Origin: Myxococcales bacterium
Lineage (GTDB): Bacteria > Myxococcota_A > Polyangia > Polyangiales > Polyangiaceae
Length of the DNA stretch: 64,000 bases
Assembly (NCBI GenBank): GCA_016706225.1
Contig: JADJKB010000008.1
Coordinates: 186,001-250,000 of the forward strand
Direction: 5' to 3'
Shown here: piece after piece, positions 24,669 to 33,591 of the stretch
Numbering within the stretch: position 1 is the stretch's first letter
How the letters are laid out: each line of letters begins with the position of its first letter
Made by a program: the position numbers and the translations under genes
Notes under the pieces: model-generated
What the model was told of the DNA's origin: nothing
The model's database searches: none
The model's input: the letters and a program-made list of their open reading frames with translations, nothing else

Positions 24669-25808
24669 TCACAGATACGGATTGTGACAGGCCACGCGGT
24701 GGTGGCTGCCCGCTTCGATTTCCTGGAGCAGCGGCACCTCGACGTCGCACTTGCCCTTCTCCGCGCGCGGGCAGCGCGGATGGAAGCTGCAGCCGGATGG
24801 CGGGTCGATGGGGCTCGGCACGTCGCCTTCGAGCAGGATCCGCAGCCGCCGCCGCGCCGGGTCCGGCACCGGGATCGCCGAGAGCAGCGCACGCGTGTAG
24901 GGGTGGTGGCGTTTTTCGTAAAGTGACGCCGACGCAGCGACCTCGACGATCTTGCCGAGATACATGACGGCGACGCGCCGGCTCACGTATTCGACCACCT
25001 TGAGGTCGTGGGAGATGAACAGGTAGGACAGCTTGAACTCGTCCTGCAGATCCAGGAGCAAGTTGACGATCTGCGCCTGGATCGACACGTCCAGGGCGCT
25101 GACGGGTTCGTCACACACGATGAAGTCCGGCTGGACCGCCAGCGCGCGCGCGATGCCGATGCGTTGGCGCTGCCCTCCGCTGAACTCGTGCGGGTAGCGG
25201 TGCATCGCCTCGGGGCGTAGCCCGACCCGCTTCAGCAGGGCTTCGACCTTTGCGTCTTCTTCCGAGCGTCCACTGGCGAGTTTGTGGATCCGGAGCGCCT
25301 CGCTGACGATGGCTCGCACGGTCATGCGAGGGTTGAGCGAAGAGTATGGATCCTGAAAAATGATTTGCATCCGGCGCCGCAGCGGTCGGAGCTGCCGTTG
25401 AGACATTGGCGTGATGTCTTGACCGTCGAAGACGATGCGACCGAAGGTCGGCTCGATCAGGCGCAGCACGGAGCGTCCCAGCGTGCTCTTGCCGCAGCCG
25501 CTCTCTCCGACCAGGCCCAGGGTCTCGCTGGAGCGCACGTAGAACGTCACGCCGTCCACGGCGCGCACCAACTTCGTGCGGCCCAGGATGCCCTTCTTGA
25601 CCGGGAAGAACTTGGCCAGGCGTTCGACCTGGAGCAGCGTCTTGCGTTTTTCGGGTGAGGCGTCGGTCGGCGCCGCCACCGCGCCGTTCGTGTCGGGAGC
25701 TTCGGGCGGTGCCCAGAGCGCCGCGCTGGCGAGCTCCCCGGCGTCCCTACTTTCGCCCGTTTCGTCCGGCGGGTCATCGGCGCCGCGTTCGTCGTCGCTG
25801 TTCGTCAC
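24669..25808 (-). CDS. oppF: Oligopeptide/dipeptide ABC transporter ATP-binding protein (OppF-like)
   Basis: 379 aa. An acidic/Ala-rich leader of about 55 residues precedes the ABC domain. Visible motifs: Walker A GESGCGKST (about 112-120), Q-loop MQIIFQDPYSSLNPRMTV, signature EFSGGQRQRIGIARAL, and Walker B FIVCDEPVSALD. The C-terminal oligopeptide extension carries CSFHPRCPRA with the cysteines typical of OppD/OppF (PF08352), which can bind an Fe-S cluster. It is the second ATPase of a pair: its start overlaps the oppD stop by 4 bp. No permease or solute-binding gene is in the window, so it may serve a dispersed peptide importer. Confidence 0.88.
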   Translation of the reverse strand: MTNSDDERGADDPPDETGESRDAGELASAALWAPPEAPDTNGAVAAPTDASPEKRKTLLQVERLAKFFPVKKGILGRTKLVRAVDGVTFYVRSSETLGLVGESGCGKSTLGRSVLRLIEPTFGRIVFDGQDITPMSQRQLRPLRRRMQIIFQDPYSSLNPRMTVRAIVSEALRIHKLASGRSEEDAKVEALLKRVGLRPEAMHRYPHEFSGGQRQRIGIARALAVQPDFIVCDEPVSALDVSIQAQIVNLLLDLQDEFKLSYLFISHDLKVVEYVSRRVAVMYLGKIVEVAASASLYEKRHHPYTRALLSAIPVPDPARRRLRILLEGDVPSPIDPPSGCSFHPRCPRAEKGKCDVEVPLLQEIEAGSHHRVACHNPYL

Positions 25809-26815
25809 GCGTCGGCCTCGGCAAAATGACAGCGCACCGTTCGCCCACCGCGGCGCGGGCTCACCTCGGGTTCTTCCTCGGTGCAGCGGGCGCTAGCTTC
25901 GGGTTTCTCCGCCAAGAGGCCGCAGCGGTCGGCGAAGCGGCAGCCCTTGGGCAGCGCCGCCAGATCCGGCACCACCCCTTCGATGGTCGGCAGCCGCCGG
26001 GGCCGCCCATTGTCGCGTGACGAGTCCATGGGCGGCACACTGGCGAGCAGTCCCCGGGTGTAAGGATGGAGCGGGCGCTGGAAAATGTCTTCCACGCTGC
26101 CGGACTCCACCACGCGCCCCGCGTACATGACCACGACGTCGCTGGCAAACTCCGCCACCACCCCGAGATCGTGTGTGATGAACAGGATGCTCATGCCGAG
26201 CTCTTCCTGAAGGCGCCGCAGCAGATCGAGGATCTGCGCCTGAATGGTCACGTCGAGGGCCGTCGTGGGTTCGTCCGCGATCAAGAGCGCGGGCTCGCAT
26301 GACAGCGCCATGGCGATCATCACACGCTGTCGCATGCCGCCGGACAGCTGGTGCGGGTAGGAGTCGATGCGTTCTTCCGGGCTCGGAATGCCGACCAAGC
26401 GCAGCATCTCCAGCGCGCGGGCCCGGGCGGCACCTCGGCTCAGCTTGCGATGGATCCGGATGGCTTCGACGATCTGCGAGCCGATCGAGTACACCGGGTT
26501 CAGCGAGGTCATCGGCTCCTGGAAGATCATCGAGATCTGGTCGCCGCGGATCTTGCGCATGTCCTTGTCGGAGAGCGCGACCAGGTCTCGGCCCTGGAAC
26601 TCGATCTTGCCCGCCTCGATCGCGCCGGGGGGTGAGGGGACCAGCTGCATGATCGAGAGCGCGGTGACACTCTTGCCGCAGCCACTCTCGCCGACGACCG
26701 CCAGGGTCTTGCCTTGCCGGACCGTGAACGAGACGTCGTCCACGGCGTAGAGCGCCCCGCGGTCCGTGTGGAACGCGGTCTTCAGGTGCTCCACCTGGAG
26801 CAGCGCTTCGGACAT
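25805..26815 (-). CDS. oppD: Oligopeptide/dipeptide ABC transporter ATP-binding protein (OppD-like)
   Basis: 336 aa from ATG 26815 (MSEALLQVEHLKTAF), the standard OppD/DppD beginning; the frame is open further upstream without family similarity. Motifs: Walker A GESGCGKS (about 42-49), Q-loop ISMIFQEPMTSLNPVY, signature QLSGGMRQRVMIAMAL, Walker B LLIADEPTTALD, switch His in FITHDLGVV. The C-terminal GCRFADRCG...AKPEA segment matches the Cys-containing OppD/DppD extension. It powers import of peptides across the inner membrane together with OppF. The two genes overlap by 4 bp, so they are translationally coupled. Confidence 0.88.
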   Translation of the reverse strand: MSEALLQVEHLKTAFHTDRGALYAVDDVSFTVRQGKTLAVVGESGCGKSVTALSIMQLVPSPPGAIEAGKIEFQGRDLVALSDKDMRKIRGDQISMIFQEPMTSLNPVYSIGSQIVEAIRIHRKLSRGAARARALEMLRLVGIPSPEERIDSYPHQLSGGMRQRVMIAMALSCEPALLIADEPTTALDVTIQAQILDLLRRLQEELGMSILFITHDLGVVAEFASDVVVMYAGRVVESGSVEDIFQRPLHPYTRGLLASVPPMDSSRDNGRPRRLPTIEGVVPDLAALPKGCRFADRCGLLAEKPEASARCTEEEPEVSPRRGGRTVRCHFAEADA

Positions 26816-26907
26816 CGGGGCCGACGTTATGGTGGTTTTCGCTCCGATGGAACTGCCGTGGGCTCGAGCGTTCGACTGTGAGGCCCCGACCCGCGCCATT
26901 TCACCCG

Positions 26908-27594
26908 TCAACGCACGTAGAGCTCGAGCCTAGGGCTCCGACCGCCGCTCGAGCCGGTGGCATAACTGGCGCCGGCCCCCGCGCCGGGGCTCGCTCGAAG
27001 GGCGAAGCCGAAGTCGCTGTGCGGATGTTTTGCCAGGTAGGTAACGAGGGCCGTCACGTCGACACGCAGCGGGCTCGGGGGTGAGGAACGGGCAATGCCC
27101 TGGCTGCTCGGTGGAGCGAGCTCTGGCAGATGCGCTGGGGCGAGGGTGTCGGCGCTCCAGGGCTCGCGGACCCGCCAGACCTCCACCGTCACGTCCTCCG
27201 TCGAGCCGAATGACGCGGGCATGGGTTCGAGCAGCAAGAACGCTGCCTCGATGCGCTTGGCCTCGCGCCAGGCGCGGGGGAACTTCAAGTACAAGGTCAC
27301 CTTGCCGCTGGCCCCGCCGCCGAACGTGACCGCGACGGGCGCTGCCTGGGGCTCACCCGCGCCGACCACGGCCAGCGCGTCGGGTTCGAGCACCAGACGC
27401 TGGCTGTCCTCCGAGACCGGTGCGCCCCCGGCGACGACGCAGCGGTTCGCCAGACACTCCTGGCCTTCGGGACACGTGCCGGCGGACGCGCAGGGTTCGG
27501 GCCCGCGCGAGCAGCTCGGCAGGCATGCGAAGGCCACGAGCAGCCACAGCTCGGGCCGGAGCAGCGGCGCGGGGTGACGGACTCGAAGAGGCAT
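26908..27594 (-). CDS. DNRLRE/CBM-like lipoprotein
   Basis: 228 aa from ATG 27594. The signal peptide ends in a lipobox (ACLPSC). A short Cys-rich EGF-like stretch follows (CASAGTCPEGQECLANRC), then a beta-sandwich of about 150 residues beginning PVAVTFGGGASGKVTLYLKF. The pattern ...EAAFLLLEP...VTVEVWRV.EPWSADTL...VDVTALVTYLAKHPHSDFGFALRAS fits the DNRLRE/disaggregatase-like (CBM96-type) domain found on cell-surface proteins. No catalytic residues are seen. It lies downstream of the VWA genes in the same direction, 97 bp after the 1048-aa VWA protein start region ends, and could be the last gene of that transcript. Confidence 0.65.
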   Translation of the reverse strand: MPLRVRHPAPLLRPELWLLVAFACLPSCSRGPEPCASAGTCPEGQECLANRCVVAGGAPVSEDSQRLVLEPDALAVVGAGEPQAAPVAVTFGGGASGKVTLYLKFPRAWREAKRIEAAFLLLEPMPASFGSTEDVTVEVWRVREPWSADTLAPAHLPELAPPSSQGIARSSPPSPLRVDVTALVTYLAKHPHSDFGFALRASPGAGAGASYATGSSGGRSPRLELYVR

Positions 27595-27691
27595 GGCGGG
27601 GGATGGGGCTGGCGGACGAGGCCGTCGCCGAGGCTTCAGCTGGCGTGAATACGACGATTTCGCCGCAGACGCCACGCGAGCGTGGCGGCGC

Positions 27692-30600
27692 TCACGAGCG
27701 CCGTCCGCGCCGCTTTGCCAGCAAGATCTCCGCCGCGCTCATCCCGCGCGCGGAGGGGGTGGGACCGGAAGCGTCGGGCTCGGGGGCCCGATGGGACGTC
27801 CGAGGGGCGCTGACGGCGCTCGGTCTGCCAACAACCGGGCGTGCCGCCGGGGACGCGTGCCCGAAGTGCGGCACGCTCGCCGGGGGCGCATCCGTCGTCA
27901 CGGTGGGCCTTGGCAGGTCGGCGCCGCGCTCTTGTTTTCGCTCGCGGAGCGCGCCGAGCGTGGCGCCTGCCGATTGGGCTTCGCTCAGCTTCGCTTCCCG
28001 AGCCGCTTCGGCTCGGGCACCCCGAGCCTGCAGCCGCGCCCGCAAGCGGGTTGGAAGGTTGGAGAGGCGCTCCGGCAGCGCCAGCTTGCGCGCGCCCACT
28101 CCGAAGAGGAGCGTGAGCGCCGCCAGGAGCAGCAGCGGTGGCGTGAGGCTCGTGTACGCGAAGCGTTTTACGCTGCGCTCCTGGAAAATCCCCGCCAGCG
28201 TGTCGCGCACGCGACCGCCCGTGATCTCCGTGAGCCGTGTGAGCAGGCCGCGGTCCGTGCCCGTCGGACGTAGCTCTTCCCCGGCGCTCAGCACGGCGCC
28301 GGTGGTCGCGACCGGATCACCGGCCATCTCGTCGATGGCGGTGGCGATGTACGCGCCCGGGCGTGAGAGGGGCAAGGTCGCCGAGTAGGCTCCGGCGCCG
28401 ACGGCCTCGAGGGGGACCTCCCGCGTGAACCCGTCGGGCCCGCCCACCTTGACCTTCAAGCGCCGGAAGCTCTCGGCGCGTCCGTCGTCGCCCACCAGAT
28501 TGGCGCGGACGTGCAGCTCTCCACCCGCTGCGTCGGCTTCCAGGCGCACGCGCGGGTCGTCAGCGCGGCGGGTGATGTCCCGGGCGAGCTGACCGAACAG
28601 GCGCGCGGCTTCCGGCGAGCTCGTCCAGGCTTGGCCCCAGCGGTCCTTGAAGTCACTGGCGAAGGCCGCGGCGCGGCCAATGCCGATCGACCAAGTCGCC
28701 AGGATCGGATCTCCCTCGGGGCCCCGGAGGTGGACCTGCGAGCGACCCTTCGGGATGGTCACCACGTAGCCGGTGAGCTGCGGTAGCGCCGACAGATCGA
28801 TGCCCCGGACCGCAGGCCCCGGTGAGCCGGCCTGGACCTTGAACGTGACCTCGCTGATCGAGCTCTTGGCAGCCAGCACCGTCTCTTGAGCGAAGATGCT
28901 GGGGAGCCGGCCGGCGTCCTCGACCAGGTAGAAACGTCCGTCGCCCAGGCGCGCCATCTTCTCCAGATCGGTGGAGTCCGAGCCACGCCCCAGCGAGATC
29001 ACGCTGGTGGTGATGCCGCGCGCCTTGGCGCCCGCGACCAAGCCGAACGCGCCGGCCCGCTCCTCCGCGTCCGACCCGTCAGCGAACAGGAGCAGATGCT
29101 TCAGGTTCACTTTCTCTCGGTCGAGTGCCGCGTAGGCCTCGCGTAGCGTGAGGTCGACGTAGATGCCGCCACCGCCCGGGCCCACCGCGCGAATTGCCTT
29201 GGAAATGGCCGCTTTGTTCGTCACTGGTGCGAGCGGCACGGTCCATTTCACGACCGTGTCGACGTGCATCACACCGAGGTGGTCGCCGCTGCCGAGCAGC
29301 TCCGCTGACCGCGCTGCCGCCTCGTTGGCCAGCTCGAGCTTGGTGTTCTTCCCCGCTCGCATCGCCATGGAACCGGAGTAATCGATGGCGATCACCTCGG
29401 AGAGACTGGCCCGCCTTCGCTCCTGTTTCAGATCGAAGGACACGGGGCTGACCTCTTCGAGCGGCGTCTTGCCGTAGCCGCCCGGGCCCATGGACTTGTC
29501 ACCGCCCATGAGCAGCAGGCCCCCTCCGAGGTCACGAACGTAGCTCGCGATGGCGTCGATCTGGGTCGAAGACAGGTCCGGCGCCGGGATGTCCGAGAGC
29601 ACGAGCACGTCGTAGGAGGCGAAGCCCGCGATGTCCGCCGGGACGCTGCTCGGACCCACACTGTCGACGTGGAAGGCCGCCGCCTCGAGCGCGCGGACCA
29701 TCGCCTGGGCCAGCTTCGGATCGCCCTCCATGACCAGCGCCGAAGCCTGCCCGCGAACCCTCATGAAGGTCGACCCGGTGTTGTCCTCGGGCCGGACGTC
29801 GAGCTTGGGGTCGAGCGAGGTGATCTCGACGTCGTAGCGGTGGAGCCCCGGGCCAGGCGCCTGCTCGCGCAGCCGCAGCACGTCCTCGCCGGCGGCGACC
29901 TTCGCGTTGCCCTTGCGCAGTGGCACCCCGTCCCGTGAGATGCGCACCTCGATCGGCGTCTCGGCGGTGGCAGAGGTGACGATTCGCATCTCGATGGTCT
30001 CACCCTCGCTTGCACGCGACGGCATGCGCAGCGCGGCGACCCGCACGTCGGGCACCTTGGCCTGATCGAGCGGGACCACGTCGATGGGGACGCCCGCCGC
30101 TACGGCTGCGGCCGCTGCCTCCTGCGGGTCCCCGCGGGTCGAGACGCCGTCCGAGAGGACCACGATGCGTGCGGCCGAGTCCGCTGGAACCTCGGCCAGA
30201 GCCCTGCGAATTGCCCCGGAGAGGTCCGTCCCGTCGCGACCCAGCTCGACCTTCTGCGGCGCCGGCAGGCGCGTGCGCGGCCGGAGTGGATCTTCTACCG
30301 AAGCCTCCGCGGCGAAGGCGATGGTGCCGATGCGATCGTCGTCTCGCATCGCCAGCTCCGCCACCTGGAGCTCACCGCGCACGCGGGCGTCGGCGTCCGG
30401 CACCAGATCGATGCTCCGGCTGCGATCGATCGCGACCAGGATCGCCAGCCGATCGAGGGGTTTGCCCAGCTCGGCGCCGCTGACGGCAAGCGCCGCAGCC
30501 AGCGCCGAGGCCATGATCAGCAGCTCGGTGAGTCCCCGGCGAAGCCGACCCTGTCGCGAGGACAAATCGAGCAGCCGGTGGGCGATGATGGCCACCACCA

Positions 30601-30838
30601 CCGCGGCCGGGAGCGTGAGGATCGGGCGCTCGAACCGCAGGTAGTGTTCTTCGACCAGGCGCGCCCAGGTCAGCCCCAGATAGAGCGCGGGCAGGGCAGC
30701 GAAGACGCTGGCGCCGAGGAGCACGCGGCGCCGCGCGAGACCTCGGCTCCGGATCGCCCAGACCAGGTAGGCCGACCAGGCGAGCACCCCTGCCGCGAGC
30801 GCGATCCAGGGAAGCTGGGCGGTGAGGGCGGGAGGCAT
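27692..30838 (-). CDS. VWA-domain membrane protein with a glutamine-amidotransferase-like fold
   Basis: 1048 aa from ATG 30838, chosen because it overlaps the stop of the upstream VWA gene (TGATG). N-terminal membrane helices (about residues 5-120) lead to a first VWA domain with a MIDAS-type DRSRS. Next comes a class-I amidotransferase-like segment (YVRDLGGGLLLMGGDKSMGPGGY), then a second VWA domain with DYSGSM and later T/D coordination. A C-terminal helix (LLLLAALTLLFGVGA) and a disordered Ala/Pro/Arg-rich cytoplasmic tail follow. This matches large VWA proteins of Bat/aerotolerance-type MoxR loci, thought to help assemble or remodel envelope complexes. The substrate is unknown. Confidence 0.8.
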   Translation of the reverse strand: MPPALTAQLPWIALAAGVLAWSAYLVWAIRSRGLARRRVLLGASVFAALPALYLGLTWARLVEEHYLRFERPILTLPAAVVVAIIAHRLLDLSSRQGRLRRGLTELLIMASALAAALAVSGAELGKPLDRLAILVAIDRSRSIDLVPDADARVRGELQVAELAMRDDDRIGTIAFAAEASVEDPLRPRTRLPAPQKVELGRDGTDLSGAIRRALAEVPADSAARIVVLSDGVSTRGDPQEAAAAAVAAGVPIDVVPLDQAKVPDVRVAALRMPSRASEGETIEMRIVTSATAETPIEVRISRDGVPLRKGNAKVAAGEDVLRLREQAPGPGLHRYDVEITSLDPKLDVRPEDNTGSTFMRVRGQASALVMEGDPKLAQAMVRALEAAAFHVDSVGPSSVPADIAGFASYDVLVLSDIPAPDLSSTQIDAIASYVRDLGGGLLLMGGDKSMGPGGYGKTPLEEVSPVSFDLKQERRRASLSEVIAIDYSGSMAMRAGKNTKLELANEAAARSAELLGSGDHLGVMHVDTVVKWTVPLAPVTNKAAISKAIRAVGPGGGGIYVDLTLREAYAALDREKVNLKHLLLFADGSDAEERAGAFGLVAGAKARGITTSVISLGRGSDSTDLEKMARLGDGRFYLVEDAGRLPSIFAQETVLAAKSSISEVTFKVQAGSPGPAVRGIDLSALPQLTGYVVTIPKGRSQVHLRGPEGDPILATWSIGIGRAAAFASDFKDRWGQAWTSSPEAARLFGQLARDITRRADDPRVRLEADAAGGELHVRANLVGDDGRAESFRRLKVKVGGPDGFTREVPLEAVGAGAYSATLPLSRPGAYIATAIDEMAGDPVATTGAVLSAGEELRPTGTDRGLLTRLTEITGGRVRDTLAGIFQERSVKRFAYTSLTPPLLLLAALTLLFGVGARKLALPERLSNLPTRLRARLQARGARAEAAREAKLSEAQSAGATLGALRERKQERGADLPRPTVTTDAPPASVPHFGHASPAARPVVGRPSAVSAPRTSHRAPEPDASGPTPSARGMSAAEILLAKRRGRRS

Positions 30839-32799
30839 CAACGTTTGCCTCGCGCGAGCGGCCGGTCGGGAAGCCGGGGGGCCCCCGCCGTAGCCAGGGT
30901 GGTGACCCGCGGTTTTCGGGTCAGCCACCAGGCATCGAAGGTGATGAAGGCGAGTGCGAGGGCCGCCAACAGCCAAGCCCAGTCCGTGTGGGAGTCGGCG
31001 ACTGCCGCTGCGTCCGAGACCTTGACGGCGGCGCTGCCGGTCGCGATGGCCTTGGGCGAGATGTCACTCTCGGCCTCGCTCGTCAGGTTGGCAGAGACCA
31101 GCACGCTGCCGGCGCGGTCGCCCTTCCAGCTGACGAAATAGAAGCCGGCGTGGGCAACCTCGGGGACCACGGTCAGCCCGGATTTGGCGGGGATCACCAG
31201 CTTCTTGCCAGTTGGATCCTCGACCTCGACGGAGCTCACGTCGGGGGGCACTCGCACCGTCATCGGCTCGCCCGTGCGCGCGGGACCCGTGACGCCGCGG
31301 GCGCGGTGGGAGCGTGCAAGCTCGACGATGTTGCGCACGAAGAGCACGAAGGATGCTCGGAGAGGCCAGTTGCTCTCCCCGACATCGAACCCAACGAGGG
31401 TGCCGCTGCGACCCGGGGACGACACGTCGCTGATGAGCACACCCTCGCGTGTCTTCACCAACGGGTCCCCGGGGCCCTCTGTCTCGATTTTGCGCGCCTG
31501 GGTGAGCTCGACCCCGTCCAGGGTCAAGAAACGCAAGCGCGGGTCTGCCTCGCTCCAAGAAGTGATGCTCGGTCGTTCGACCGTGTCGCCGACGGTCGCG
31601 GTGCGGCACTTTCCGGCTGGTGGGTTCAGGAGCAAGAGATCGCCTCCTGGCAGGCCCGAGGGGCAAGCGCCGTCGACCACCACCAGCGCATCGTCGGGCA
31701 CCCCGGCGGCGGAAAGCCCTGCCAGGCTCGACCCGAGGAGCTCGACATCGGGGTCAGCAGACAGGGCTCGCCGCACCCACGGAGCCCCCTCGCTCGGCGC
31801 GAGCACGACCGGGATCCTGCGCCCCATGGGGACCCGCGCGTAGGCGCGGTCGTCCGTCGCGAGGGCGTCCTCCGGCGAGAGCTCGACCACGAGGCCGGTG
31901 CCGCGGTCGCCTGCGGTGGGTTCGAACGTCAGGACGACGGGTGCCCGCTCGCCCGGGGCCAGGGTCAGCTTTCGGGATGCGAGCGGCTCCGTCACGTTGC
32001 GCTGCCGCAGCGTCACGAACAGGTCGCGGCTCTGTTTTCCGTAGTGCGAGAGCAGGACGAAAGCCTGGACTTGATCGCGTTTTGTCGCTGGATCCACCCC
32101 GCTGCGCACGTCGATGCGGACGATGGCGGTGTTGGATGCGTCGCTGCCGACATCGACCACGTCCACCGGAAGCGAGACAGCCGAAAGCGACTCCGGATCC
32201 GTGAGCGCCCGATCGGTCACGACCACGATGCGTTTCTGACCTGGGAGCTGGCGCAGCCGGTCGACGGCAATGGCCAGGGATCGCCCCAGATTGCCCTCGA
32301 TGTCGCCGGGCTCGAGGCGCGCGATGGCGGCCTCGAGGCGGCGGCCATCACGGTCGAGGGGGGAGGCGATGCGTGCCTCGCGCCCCGCTTCGATGATCAA
32401 CGCATCGGCGCCGGGTCCGAGCGAACGAACGACGTTGCGGGCTGCCTCCCGCGCCGCCTGCATGCGGGTCGTGCCTGAGGCGGTACGCGCGCCCATCGAC
32501 GCGCTGGTATCGACGATCACGGCGACGTGGTCTCCGACGATGGCGCCGCCGCGGGTTGCGGGGCGCGCGGCGGCCAACGCGAGCAGGCCGAGCGCGAGCA
32601 GCTGGAGCAGCAGCGGGATCTGCAAGAGCAGGCGTTTGAACGGGCTTTTTGCCAAAAGATCCCGCTCCGCGACGGCCCACAGCCAGGTCGATGCGACGCG
32701 CAGCTGCACCCGTCTGATCTTCAAGACGTAGAGCAGCACCAGTGGCGCAACGAGGCCGAGCAGCCAGAGACCTCCGGGGCTACGCAGCTCGAACGGCAT
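30838..32799 (-). CDS. BatA-type VWA membrane protein
   Basis: 653 aa. The N-terminus (MPFELRSPGGLWLLGLVAPLVLLYVLK) is the BatA (PF07584) membrane hairpin, followed by a second helix (LLLQLLALGLLALAAA). The VWA domain begins near residue 90 with a complete MIDAS DTSASM. Beta-sandwich sequence then continues to a C-terminal helix (WAWLLAALALAFITFDAWWL). The family is found beside MoxR ATPases and DUF58 proteins. Its stop overlaps the start of the next VWA gene (shared TGATG), so translation of the two is coupled. An about 450-bp region upstream separates it from the H1-like gene on the opposite strand. Confidence 0.82.
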   Translation of the reverse strand: MPFELRSPGGLWLLGLVAPLVLLYVLKIRRVQLRVASTWLWAVAERDLLAKSPFKRLLLQIPLLLQLLALGLLALAAARPATRGGAIVGDHVAVIVDTSASMGARTASGTTRMQAAREAARNVVRSLGPGADALIIEAGREARIASPLDRDGRRLEAAIARLEPGDIEGNLGRSLAIAVDRLRQLPGQKRIVVVTDRALTDPESLSAVSLPVDVVDVGSDASNTAIVRIDVRSGVDPATKRDQVQAFVLLSHYGKQSRDLFVTLRQRNVTEPLASRKLTLAPGERAPVVLTFEPTAGDRGTGLVVELSPEDALATDDRAYARVPMGRRIPVVLAPSEGAPWVRRALSADPDVELLGSSLAGLSAAGVPDDALVVVDGACPSGLPGGDLLLLNPPAGKCRTATVGDTVERPSITSWSEADPRLRFLTLDGVELTQARKIETEGPGDPLVKTREGVLISDVSSPGRSGTLVGFDVGESNWPLRASFVLFVRNIVELARSHRARGVTGPARTGEPMTVRVPPDVSSVEVEDPTGKKLVIPAKSGLTVVPEVAHAGFYFVSWKGDRAGSVLVSANLTSEAESDISPKAIATGSAAVKVSDAAAVADSHTDWAWLLAALALAFITFDAWWLTRKPRVTTLATAGAPRLPDRPLARGKR

Positions 32800-33257
32800 G
32801 TGGGTGGGAGCTTAGCTACTTATGGTCCGGCGGTCTGCCGAAGGACGCGGGCGAGCGCCTGCCTCGGCGGAGAACGGAGCAAGAACGAGCTCGCCGTGGG
32901 GCTGGAAATCGAGCGGTCGCGGCGGCGAAAAAACCCGGTCTTTTCTCGACAAAACCCGGGATTTTCTGCTCGGGCGGGAAGCCCGATTTCGGCGCCGGGA
33001 GAGCGCGCGGAGTGCGCCACGAAAATCGCTCTCGGGCGCGGTCGCGCACGTCCCTCGCGCTCGCGGTCGCGCGTGTCGATCGAGTGTGCACTCGGACGTC
33101 GGTACGTGACGCCGTCGTCGCTCGTGAGCGCGCCGCTGCGCGACGTATCGACGTCGTTGATCACGACGCGTGAAAAGATCGTCTTGACGAACTCGGTATG
33201 AATGGATGAAAGTGTGTTCACCCTGCTCATACATTGAGCTGATACGGAGAACAGATC
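32800..33257. other. Intergenic region, 458 bp, between the VWA gene and the H1-like gene
   Basis: This lies between the divergent starts of the leftward VWA gene (32799) and the rightward H1-like gene (33258), so both promoters should be here. A 21-bp direct repeat is visible: AAACCCGGTCTTTTC at 32931-32945 and AAACCCGGGATTTTC at 32952-32966. A TTGACG at 33184 lacks a convincing -10. The last 80 bp are locally AT-richer. I see no gene: the overlapping open frames are GC-codon artefacts. Confidence 0.45.
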
Positions 33258-33452
33258 ATGGCGGCTAAGAAGAAGGCATCGAAGAAAGCAGCAGCTCCGG
33301 CGGCAGCGCCCGCAGCAGCAGCACCGGCAGCGGCTCCGAAGAAGAAGGCGCGTCGCAAGAAGAAGGCGGCCAAGAAGGGCGCCAAGAAGGCAGCCAAGAA
33401 GGCAGCCCCGGCAGCGAAGGCGAAGAAGAAGGCGCGTCGCAAGAAGAAGTGA
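33258..33452 (+). CDS. Histone H1-like Lys/Ala-rich DNA-binding protein
   Basis: 64 aa, composed almost only of Lys, Ala, Arg and Pro (KKKASKKAAAP..., PAAAPKKKARRKKKAAKKG..., KAKKKARRKKK). There is no hydrophobic core, so it is intrinsically disordered. Such AK-rich proteins resemble eukaryotic histone H1 tails and the C-terminal extensions of bacterial HU-like proteins, and bind DNA by charge. It has a plausible ribosome site (CGGAGAACAG). It lies on the opposite strand, inside the leftward MoxR/VWA block and between DUF58 and BatA-like genes, so it has its own promoter. A role in nucleoid compaction is inferred. Confidence 0.75.
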   Translation: MAAKKKASKKAAAPAAAPAAAAPAAAPKKKARRKKKAAKKGAKKAAKKAAPAAKAKKKARRKKK

Positions 33453-33591
33453 GCTCGTCTCGGTGCCGAGCCGCTGGGTTCGCCCGGCGGCTTGGTGCAG
33501 AGGGGAGCCTGCGGTACAGGGCGCGATGGCCACTGGCGTCGCGCTCCTACCGTATCTCACGTTCGGTCGTCCGTGGCCTCGCGGCCCGCGA

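Noticed and set aside
33184..33212. A TTGACG promoter upstream of the H1-like gene
   Set aside because: No acceptable -10 hexamer lies at a 16-18 bp spacing.
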